A stretch of DNA of 5,508 nt from NCBI GenBank assembly GCA_017547995.1, contig JAFYNW010000292.1, forward strand, positions 1 through 5,508, read 5' to 3'. How positions within the stretch are numbered: the first letter of the stretch is position 1; each line of letters begins with the position of its first letter. The notes below the pieces were generated by a model. The model did not search any database and was not told the DNA's origin. It worked only from the letters and a program-made list of their open reading frames with translations. The position numbers and the translations under genes were made by a program. The DNA comes from Clostridia bacterium (GTDB taxonomy: Bacteria > Bacillota > Clostridia > Oscillospirales > Butyricicoccaceae). Positions 1-5,329 of the stretch are shown piece by piece.

Positions 1-36
1 AAAAGACAAGCAATTTGCTATTGCTGTTTTTAATGC

Positions 37-63
37 AAAAATAAAGCCTCCCTGCTGGGAGGC
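37..63 (-). terminator. Intrinsic terminator of the MFS transporter gene
   Basis: Read on the minus strand, a 7-bp GC-rich perfect stem (GCCTCCC, loop AGCA, GGGAGGC; bases 46-63) is followed by TTTATTTTT (bases 45-37). It begins only 7 bases after the TAA stop of the transporter gene. This is a textbook Rho-independent terminator and closes the transcription unit at this end of the window. Confidence 0.93.
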
Positions 64-70
64 ATATATT

Positions 71-1306
71 TTAATGTACGCCGTGGTCGTGGTGATGGTC
101 GAGATGGAGCATTTCCCTGATTGTCTTTTCGCCCGGCTGAGCCTTTGGACGAAGAAGAATTGTATATGACGTAATCAGGCAGAGTGCAACACCGAAAACG
201 CATGTATAAACAACGCTGAATGGATTTGAGTTTGCGACCACGCCCCAGATTGTCGAGCCGACCGAGCTGCCCACGTCCTGCATAGCCATATAAGTAGAGG
301 TCGCTCTGCCTCGTCTGTTGGATTCGACTGAGCGGACAGCGGCTGAATTGAGAAGCGGGAAGCCGAAGCCGATACCGAAGCCATAGCACATACCGGCAAG
401 TGCTACCTGCCAGCGGGATGCGGCAAAGATGAGGTTGATGAATGCGCAGAGATAGAAGCACATCGCGCCATAGAATACCTTGTTTTCACCGAGAAGTCGA
501 GGCAATTTGCGTCCGACGACTCGTGTGCAGAAAAGACCGCAGGCCGAAAGTGTGAAGTAAATGCTGACCCCTTCTATGCCTCTTTCGATGCCCATAAGCG
601 GCAGGAATGTGGCAACGGAGGAATTGGCAAGCGACATGAACATTACTGTGAAAGCGGCAGGAAGAGCACGTTTTTCGAAGAATCCACCTTCCTTTTTCCC
701 CGCGTTTGCATTGGCTTCAGCCTTTGCCTTGAGCATTTCCTTTTCATTATATTTTACGGAAAGACCACAGAAAAGACACATGAGCCATGAAAGTGTAACC
801 GCGATGAGCACCCAGTTGAAGCCGAAGTCATAGAGGAAAAGCGCAAGACCCGGAGCGACCGACTGAGAGAAAATACTTGCTGTGCCGTAAAGTGCGATAC
901 CTTCGGAGAAGCGTTCCTTTGGAATGATGTCGGCCACGATTGTGCCGTTGGAGGTTGTTACAGCGGCAAAGCCTGCGCCGAAGATGATTCGTGCAACGAA
1001 GAGAAGCGGAATCTGCTTTGCGATGAAAAATACCGCTGTGGCGCTGAGGCACAGAGTTATGCCGAGGTAGTAGATTTTCTTGCGGCCGACTGTGTCATTG
1101 AGTCTGCCCCAGGTTGGGCGGAATGCGAATGCCGCAATCGTATGTGCACTGGCAAGCATACCCGAAATTGCCTTTGTACCGCCAAGAGCGATGCACTGCT
1201 GTGGTGAAGTGGACGTAATCATAAAGCTGCAGGTGTAAGCAAAGGCGGCTACCGCTATCATAAGCAGGTAGTTTTTGCTGAACAGCTTCTCTTGCTTGGT
1301 TTCCAT
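71..1306 (-). CDS. MFS family transporter with a histidine-rich C-terminal tail
   Basis: A 411-residue major facilitator superfamily membrane transporter, a usual length for a 12-helix member. Hydrophobic helices run from residue 13 almost to the end, with a hydrophilic lysine-rich central loop near residues 185-213 that separates the two halves. The diagnostic motif A between helices 2 and 3 is clear: G67-R-L-N-D71-T-V-G74-R75-K-K77. A weaker version (VVGRKLPRLLGENK) sits at the matching place in the second half. Such proteins move small solutes, often by proton-coupled efflux. The substrate cannot be read from the sequence, and a drug or metabolite exporter is only a guess. The last 11 residues, HLDHHHDHGVH, hold six His and two Asp, unusual for a generic MFS exporter and possibly metal-binding. 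The start is fixed by AAGGAG (bases 1313-1318), 6 bases upstream. It has its own promoter and terminator, so it is monocistronic. Confidence 0.92.
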   Translation of the reverse strand: METKQEKLFSKNYLLMIAVAAFAYTCSFMITSTSPQQCIALGGTKAISGMLASAHTIAAFAFRPTWGRLNDTVGRKKIYYLGITLCLSATAVFFIAKQIPLLFVARIIFGAGFAAVTTSNGTIVADIIPKERFSEGIALYGTASIFSQSVAPGLALFLYDFGFNWVLIAVTLSWLMCLFCGLSVKYNEKEMLKAKAEANANAGKKEGGFFEKRALPAAFTVMFMSLANSSVATFLPLMGIERGIEGVSIYFTLSACGLFCTRVVGRKLPRLLGENKVFYGAMCFYLCAFINLIFAASRWQVALAGMCYGFGIGFGFPLLNSAAVRSVESNRRGRATSTYMAMQDVGSSVGSTIWGVVANSNPFSVVYTCVFGVALCLITSYTILLRPKAQPGEKTIREMLHLDHHHDHGVH

Positions 1307-1321
1307 AATTAACTCCTTGAA

Positions 1322-1364
1322 GATTTATTATGAGGTTATTATAGTCCTTTTCATGAAATAAATC
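1322..1364. repeat. Inverted repeat flanking the -10 box, possible operator
   Basis: GATTTATT (plus strand, 1322-1329) and its exact reverse complement AATAAATC (1357-1364) lie either side of the -10 box of the transporter promoter, 27 bases apart. One arm covers part of the -35 box and spacer, and the other lies at or just past the expected transcription start. The placement would suit a repressor, but the arms are short and AT-rich, so chance is quite possible. No regulator gene is seen nearby. Confidence 0.3.
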
Positions 1365-1366
1365 AA
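1338..1366 (-). promoter_or_regulatory. Sigma-A type promoter of the MFS transporter gene
   Basis: On the minus strand, TTGATT (-35, bases 1366-1361) and a perfect TATAAT (-10, bases 1343-1338) are separated by exactly 17 bases. Transcription should begin near base 1331, giving a leader of about 25 bases with the AAGGAG ribosome site. The first two bases of the -35 box are also the foot of the preceding terminator hairpin. An 8-bp inverted repeat, with arms at 1357-1364 and 1322-1329, flanks the -10 box and could be an operator. Confidence 0.85.
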
Positions 1367-1402
1367 GGGCATAAGCTGTATTTTTATACATTTTATGCCC
1401 TT
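1365..1402 (-). terminator. Hairpin terminator after the fliB-like gene, possibly bidirectional
   Basis: A perfect 10-bp stem (AAGGGCATAA at 1365-1374 with TTATGCCCTT at 1393-1402) encloses a second 5-bp stem (TGTAT 1377-1381 with ATACA 1386-1390) and a 4-base loop. It begins 6 bases past the TAG of the fliB-like gene and should end the three-gene unit. Read on the minus strand, the tail is GATTTATTT, a broken U-tract. On the plus strand the tail is the better TTTATT, so it may stop transcription both ways. The promoter of the next gene begins at its foot. Confidence 0.75.
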
Positions 1403-1408
1403 TTTATT

Positions 1409-2512
1409 CTATTGTATGTCGCAGAGCGATACGAGAATCGACATGAGGCTCTGCACCGAAAGACAGTCCTCCGTATAGGACTTATCCAGGAGGATTGAGA
1501 CGTTTTCGTCCGAGTATTCGATTTCCTTGGAATACATAACCGCCTTGTCGATAATTCGTTCCTGATCATAGATTCGCATGAGCAGACCGTTTGTCAGAAA
1601 GCTCATGATGACAAACTTGATTCTCGAGAGGAAATCTTCGTCGTGGTATGCTCCCGGAAGATGACGGAAGAGGAAATAAATTGCCATATTTTCCCATATC
1701 TGCGGATTGAATTCCTCTGCTGCAGCCCTCAGCACCACGTCATAATAGTCGAGCATCAAAAGCAGATGCTTGTGCCATCTTTCATCGAGAGATTCCAGTG
1801 AGCGGAAGATTTTAACGATTTCCTTGTGTGCCTGCTCACTATTTTCCGAAGCAAAACGCATATAGCCTTCGTACTTTTCCTCTACAAAGTCCTTGTTGCT
1901 GTAAAGTGTGAGAATATGGTCGATGACGTCGAAGTCTCCGCCCTCAACAGCATTCTGAATAGACGAGCCGAAGGCTAGAAGAGTCATCAGTCGGTATGGA
2001 AAAGCGGCGTCTCTGTTCTGGAGAATCGACTTTGCCACGTTGAGCGCAGAAAGCACAATTCCGCACATATCATCAGGCTCTTCTTCTCCATCTTCGTCAG
2101 TAATAATCGTTTCTGTAAAGCTTATAGGCTTGTCATACTCAAGAAGCATTTCAGCGGCCTTTTCGCAGCCGATGCCATAGCCTTCAAAGGTGATTCCCGG
2201 AAGCCATTCATAGAAACGAGGATGCTTGTCGCAGATTTCGCAGAGCATTCCTTCGCCAGAATCAAGGATGATGTCGCACAGTCCGTCTTTATTCAAAAAC
2301 GGGCATCTGTCATGCTCACCGAGGATGAAATGAGGAGTTTCATCGTAGCAGATATCTTTTTCAAAGCGCTCCTTCAGCGCACCCTTGTAGCTTTTGTATT
2401 TTTCGAGAGTGGCTTCGTCGATATCGATTTCCCAGCCGATGCAGCAGTTATCCTTGCAGTCTCCTGCCTTGCATACGAAGCCCTCGAAGCAGGAAAGTCC
2501 TATCTTTTTCAT
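1409..2512 (-). CDS. fliB: FliB-like protein (flagellin lysine-N-methylase family)
   Basis: A 367-residue protein with the cysteine signature of the FliB family. C14, C19, C23 and C24 lie near the N-terminus (CKAGDCKDNCCIGWEIDID region), followed by C70-P-F-L-N-x-D-G-L-C79 and L-C91-E-I-C94-D-K-H-P-R-F, all typical of the family. The spaced cysteines suggest a bound metal or Fe-S centre. The remaining two thirds is soluble and probably helical. FliB of Salmonella methylates flagellin lysines using S-adenosylmethionine, but many clostridial homologues are not tied to flagella, and no flagellin or motility gene is seen here, so the substrate is uncertain. It is the last gene of a three-gene unit, starting 3 bases after the stop of the DUF1461 gene. 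Its ribosome site GGGGAG (bases 2521-2526) lies in the final codons of that gene, so the two are likely translationally linked. The gene symbol is by family only. Confidence 0.85.
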   Translation of the reverse strand: MKKIGLSCFEGFVCKAGDCKDNCCIGWEIDIDEATLEKYKSYKGALKERFEKDICYDETPHFILGEHDRCPFLNKDGLCDIILDSGEGMLCEICDKHPRFYEWLPGITFEGYGIGCEKAAEMLLEYDKPISFTETIITDEDGEEEPDDMCGIVLSALNVAKSILQNRDAAFPYRLMTLLAFGSSIQNAVEGGDFDVIDHILTLYSNKDFVEEKYEGYMRFASENSEQAHKEIVKIFRSLESLDERWHKHLLLMLDYYDVVLRAAAEEFNPQIWENMAIYFLFRHLPGAYHDEDFLSRIKFVIMSFLTNGLLMRIYDQERIIDKAVMYSKEIEYSDENVSILLDKSYTEDCLSVQSLMSILVSLCDIQ

Positions 2513-2515
2513 ATA

Positions 2516-3151
2516 CTACACTCCCCTTTTCTTTTTTACACAAATTACCAGCTGAAGTATGGATGCAATTATCCATAAACTTCCAATAAATATACCGCAG
2601 TGCATAAAGAACTGCCATGGCAGAATGTTGATGATAGGGTCGACGGCAGGATCGAAAATCCACATATCGTTATTGAAGAAAAGCTTGTGGAAGACGATGA
2701 ACGCCGCATTGAAATCGATGGCAATGACTATCATGAGGATGATTGGAATAATGAGGGTAAGTGCGCCTGATATTCCCAGTATTTTCCTGAAATCAGCATC
2801 CTTGCGGAGCTTGACGAGCATGAATATCATGAGTATGAATGACACCGCACCTGCGATATAGAGTGCTGTGAAAATATTGCGTGTTTCGTAGAAATGATAT
2901 GCTCCGTTTTCCGAGAAAGCGAGGGATGGAAGGTCAAATTCACCCTTGTGGAATGGCGAAAGATAGTCCATCATAGCGTTGTAATTTTCCATAATTTCGT
3001 TCTCATCCATACCCGTTCTCCAGGCGAGACCGAGCAGACGGACGTCGGCTTTATAGAGTGTGTCGTTTGTGTGAAGCAGGAGTACACCCAAGGCTGTGGC
3101 GCTCAGCAAAACCACCACGGCAAGGCAGAGCGCAAGTATTGTTTTTCTCAT
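2516..3151 (-). CDS. TIGR01906/DUF1461 family integral membrane protein
   Basis: A 211-residue membrane protein with four predicted helices: about residues 4-26, 93-113, 124-146 and 182-205. Between helices 1 and 2 lies a polar region that should face outside, with YNAMMDYLSPF (57-67) and LPSLAFSENGAYHFYE (74-89). Between helices 3 and 4 is the stretch F154-H155-K-L-F-F-N-N-x-x-W164-I-F-D-P168 and then P172-I-I-N-I-L-P178-W-Q-F-F. These conserved H, N, W, DP and LP positions are the hallmark of the TIGR01906 (DUF1461) family, whose biochemical role is unknown. The start is supported by AGGGTG/AAGGTAG just upstream (bases 3157-3166), which overlaps the TAG stop of the phzF-like gene; the gap is 9 bases. 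It is the middle gene of a tight three-gene unit and shares the phzF-like promoter. Confidence 0.87.
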   Translation of the reverse strand: MRKTILALCLAVVVLLSATALGVLLLHTNDTLYKADVRLLGLAWRTGMDENEIMENYNAMMDYLSPFHKGEFDLPSLAFSENGAYHFYETRNIFTALYIAGAVSFILMIFMLVKLRKDADFRKILGISGALTLIIPIILMIVIAIDFNAAFIVFHKLFFNNDMWIFDPAVDPIINILPWQFFMHCGIFIGSLWIIASILQLVICVKKKRGV

Positions 3152-3160
3152 TTTTTCACC

Positions 3161-4513
3161 CTACCTTATAAACTCGTATTTCTTTTCCGCTTCTTCCTTT
3201 GATGCGAAAATCTCGAAATCTACGGGCACGATATCTGTTATCTGCTGATTTTCAAGCTCGAGAATCTGAGCCATCCACTTGGCATTATCGTCCTTGTTCG
3301 CCGTTGGAACAAAGCCTTCAAAGCCGTATTTTACACGGATATCGATGAAATTATGCAGCAAGCCTGCGATGAACTCCTTGAAGGAGTTGGCGAGGATATG
3401 GCCCTTGTTGTCCTTCGTAACCATGGCAACCGGATAGTCGCTCTCCGCCATATCGCCTGCACCGTAGAGTGTGCCGATGGCATTGCCGTAGGAGTCAGTT
3501 GCGAAGACGGTGAAGCGTGGAACTGTATAAAAATGGAAATCTTCCCTTTTGCAGTCCTTGCAGAATTTCACGTTGAAATCCTGCGCAAGCATATCGTATA
3601 CAACGTAATCACTCTTATCGTTGACTACTTCAACACCGCTTGGCACAACCTCGATTACCTCGCCGTTTTCCTGACCGATGATGGCAACGGCCGCCGCCTG
3701 ATTTTCACAGTCGACGAGCTTTTTCGTCACTTCCTGAGGGATATTGATATTGCCCTCGGCATAGAGGACGGCCTTGCCTGCAAGCTTCATTGTGTTTCCC
3801 ATCATTTTACAGTAGAGCGTACCACCTCTGCGTGAAGCCTGATATGCTGTAAAGTATTCTTCATTTTCCAGTTTATTCCATACAGGAACGATGTGGCAAT
3901 GGCCTGAGCCACAGACAGGGTCCTCCGGAATCTTGAGCTTAGGACCGTAAGAGCGGCTGACGCAGTCGTATTTTTCGCCCTTGGCTGTGATATGGAGCAA
4001 AAGACCATCGAGCTCCATCATTTTAGCCATATCAGGCTGATTATTGCGCACCAATTCCTCGTTTTCAAGGATGCAGACCATATCTCTGCCTAAAAATGCA
4101 CGAAGCGGACGGACACCGATGACCTCTTCCATAAGGTCTGTCACTTCGATTTCCTTCATTTCGAAGACAGGAAACTCCATTTCAAGAAGGTCGCCCTGCT
4201 TTTCGACGAAAAGCTCGCCGTGCTCGGCAGTGATAAAGGTTACCGAAGGGGTATCTTTCTCATAGAAATTGAGGATAACGAAAGCTGTGGCGAGGGTTGC
4301 GTGACCGCACAGGTCGACCTCACCGCCCGGAGTAAACCAGCGGATGCGATATTTTTCACCATCCTTAACGGCAAAAGCTGTCTCGGAAAGATTATTTTCA
4401 ATAGCGATATTGAGCATTGTTTCGGCGCTCAGCCACTTGTCCATGATGCAGACAGCGGCAGGATTGCCTTCGAAAACGTGCTCGGCAAAGGAGTCGACAA
4501 CGTAATATTTCAT
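3161..4513 (-). CDS. PhzF family isomerase-like protein with an extra C-terminal (SUKH-like) domain
   Basis: A 450-residue protein. Residues 1 to about 258 are a complete PhzF-family domain with a diaminopimelate-epimerase fold. Seen are VDSF...F14-E-G-N17-P-A-A-V-C, the catalytic glutamate E44 in NLSETAF, FTPGGEVDLCGHATLATA (60-77) and EDPVCGSGHCHIVPVW (197-212). All key positions are kept, so it is probably active as an isomerase or epimerase on an unknown small molecule. No phenazine genes are present, and most PhzF relatives do not make phenazines. Ordinary members are about 260-300 residues, so roughly 190 residues are extra. Within these, residues 326-390 (FATDSYGNAIG, then NSFKEFIAGLL) resemble the SUKH/SMI1-KNR4 fold by eye; this is inference. 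GGAGGT (bases 4519-4524), 5 bases upstream, sets the start. It is first in its operon, behind its own promoter. Confidence 0.9.
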   Translation of the reverse strand: MKYYVVDSFAEHVFEGNPAAVCIMDKWLSAETMLNIAIENNLSETAFAVKDGEKYRIRWFTPGGEVDLCGHATLATAFVILNFYEKDTPSVTFITAEHGELFVEKQGDLLEMEFPVFEMKEIEVTDLMEEVIGVRPLRAFLGRDMVCILENEELVRNNQPDMAKMMELDGLLLHITAKGEKYDCVSRSYGPKLKIPEDPVCGSGHCHIVPVWNKLENEEYFTAYQASRRGGTLYCKMMGNTMKLAGKAVLYAEGNINIPQEVTKKLVDCENQAAAVAIIGQENGEVIEVVPSGVEVVNDKSDYVVYDMLAQDFNVKFCKDCKREDFHFYTVPRFTVFATDSYGNAIGTLYGAGDMAESDYPVAMVTKDNKGHILANSFKEFIAGLLHNFIDIRVKYGFEGFVPTANKDDNAKWMAQILELENQQITDIVPVDFEIFASKEEAEKKYEFIR

Positions 4514-4543
4514 TTTTGACCTCCATAGATTTTGATTATTTAT

Positions 4544-4572
4544 ATTGTAGCATAATATTATATTGTATGCAA
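4544..4572 (-). promoter_or_regulatory. Sigma-A type promoter of the phzF-like / DUF1461 / fliB-like operon
   Basis: On the minus strand, TTGCAT (-35, bases 4572-4567) and TACAAT (-10, bases 4549-4544) are separated by exactly 17 bases. Transcription should start near base 4537, leaving a leader of about 24 bases with a GGAGGT site. The spacer is very AT-rich. It contains the perfect palindrome ATAATATTAT (4552-4561) inside a dyad GCATA-N11-TATGC (4550-4570) that touches both boxes, a possible operator though a weak one. The upstream unit is closed by a terminator, so this promoter is needed. Confidence 0.78.
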
Positions 4573-4590
4573 GGAGATGTTTATCCGCAG

Positions 4591-4641
4591 CAATCCCTCC
4601 ACCGTCATCCGACGGTTCCCCTCCCTTTACACAAAGGAAGC
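4591..4641. repeat. Two-hairpin intergenic element resembling dispersed clostridial repeats
   Basis: Between a terminator and a promoter lies a non-coding stretch made of two adjacent small hairpins: ACCGTC-ATCC-GACGGT (4601-4616) and CTCCCTTT-ACAC-AAAGGAAG (4621-4640, one mismatch). The wording, CAATCCCTCC then a small variable hairpin then CTCCCTTTACACAAAGG, resembles from memory the short MITE-like or REP-like repeats scattered between genes in Oscillospiraceae genomes. It holds no open frame with a usable start. Only one copy is visible, so repeat status cannot be shown here; it could also simply add to termination. Confidence 0.45.
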
Positions 4642-4672
4642 AAAAGAAAAGGCCCCCTTACGGAAGCCTTTT
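4642..4672 (-). terminator. Intrinsic terminator of the zinc-ribbon gene unit
   Basis: On the minus strand, AAAAGGC (4672-4666) pairs with GCCTTTT (4653-4647). The 12 bases between can add UUCC/GGGG pairs (two G-C, two G-U) closing a GUAA tetraloop of GNRA type, giving an 11-bp stem. It is followed by CTTTT (4646-4642). It starts 3 bases past the TAA of the zinc-ribbon gene. This is a strong Rho-independent terminator and separates the unit from the phzF-like operon. Confidence 0.92.
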
Positions 4673-4675
4673 GGG

Positions 4676-4909
4676 TTATTCAAGTTTTTCACCGCAACGA
4701 GGGCAATAGCCGCCGTTTGTCAGATATCGGAAGCCTTCTCCGCAACGCGGACAACGGTGGAAGATGGCATATTGCAAGGTTGCAACTGCATAAATCACGA
4801 TTGCCGCCACCGTAAGCCAGCTTTTCTGCGTGAGTGTGGCGTAAATACACAGTATAATCGTGATGAAAAGGCAGACGATGCGGATTCGTCCGCTGAGTTT
4901 ATAATTCAT
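4676..4909 (-). CDS. Small membrane-anchored zinc-ribbon protein
   Basis: A 77-residue protein. Two hydrophobic helices (about residues 9-26 and 31-50) form a hairpin anchor. They are followed by a compact zinc ribbon with two CPRCG knuckles, C53-P-R-C56 and C69-P-R-C72, 12 residues apart, which should bind one zinc ion. By the positive-inside rule (K4, R8, R10 before helix 1; H51, R52 and R55 after helix 2) both ends and the ribbon probably lie in the cytoplasm. I do not recognise a named family; the ribbon could bind protein or nucleic acid. Its ribosome site GAGGTG (bases 4914-4919) overlaps the stop of the gene before it and the gap is 9 bases, so the two are probably co-translated. A strong terminator follows at once. 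An antisense frame in the same stretch lacks any such features. Confidence 0.8.
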   Translation of the reverse strand: MNYKLSGRIRIVCLFITIILCIYATLTQKSWLTVAAIVIYAVATLQYAIFHRCPRCGEGFRYLTNGGYCPRCGEKLE

Positions 4910-4918
4910 AAGACACCT

Positions 4919-5293
4919 CTACAACATTCTGCCGATGATTATTGCGATAACGCCAAGCAGGAGGGCAGGAAGATTTTCGAAAATTGTGCCGCCTTCTTTT
5001 GAGTTAAGATGGCGTTTCATCGGCGATGATGCCTCGGCAATTTTCCTGGTATCGTTGAAGGTCAGCGTTGCCTGACTCATTGCGCTTGCTCTGCCAACAC
5101 CAGGCAAATCTCCCCAAGGAAAAATCACCGAAATGAAGATGAACAGCTCAAACGCACCGCCTACGGCAAGTGCAAATTTCAGCGCGCCATTGCTGTTGCC
5201 TTCGAAGATCCGATTGCCAAGCAACCACATAAAACCAACGCCTACGGCAAGGACAATTATGCCTGTGATGAGATTTTTAAGGTATTTATTCAT
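4919..5293 (-). CDS. Small membrane protein of unknown function, three predicted helices
   Basis: A 124-residue protein not recognised as a named family. It has hydrophobic segments at about residues 8-26, 37-60 and 105-122. Between the second and third lies a polar stretch (about 61-104) that begins with PWGDLPGVGRAS and ends with a basic patch (KRHLNSKEGG). The first two helices and the short loop between them resemble many small clostridial membrane proteins. The start is well supported by AAAGGAGG (bases 5301-5308), 7 bases upstream. It follows the kinase-like gene by 36 bases with no promoter or terminator seen between, and precedes the zinc-ribbon gene by 9 bases, so all three probably share a transcript. 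A role with the zinc-ribbon partner in the membrane is possible but unproven. Confidence 0.78.
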   Translation of the reverse strand: MNKYLKNLITGIIVLAVGVGFMWLLGNRIFEGNSNGALKFALAVGGAFELFIFISVIFPWGDLPGVGRASAMSQATLTFNDTRKIAEASSPMKRHLNSKEGGTIFENLPALLLGVIAIIIGRML

Positions 5294-5329
5294 ATTTCCG
5301 CCTCCTTTCGGGGGTGTAAACAGATATTT

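Noticed and set aside
9..31. A weak plus-strand hairpin AGCAA-N7-TTGCT followed by TTTTT, as the terminator of a gene entering from the left
   Set aside because: The 5-bp AT-rich stem is too weak, and no gene on the plus strand is visible to support it.
30..461. A 143-codon minus-strand frame overlapping the transporter's 3' end
   Set aside because: It is a shifted-frame shadow of the MFS gene, with an arginine- and serine-rich nonsense-like composition. It would also run through the terminator.
2222..2578. A 118-codon plus-strand frame
   Set aside because: It is antisense to the cysteine-rich N-terminus of the fliB-like gene and crosses the gene junction. It has no ribosome site or family signature.
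3353..3835. A 160-codon open frame on the plus strand
   Set aside because: It lies fully inside, and antisense to, the phzF-like gene, whose motifs are clear. It has no ribosome site and no recognisable domain.
3161..4513. Phenazine biosynthesis
   Set aside because: Only a PhzF-like gene is present, with none of the other phz genes. PhzF relatives are widespread and mostly unrelated to phenazines.
4577..5002. A 141-codon plus-strand open frame that begins right after AAGGAG
   Set aside because: The AAGGAG touches the ATG with no spacing. The frame runs through the terminator and is antisense to the zinc-ribbon gene, and its translation shows no domain.
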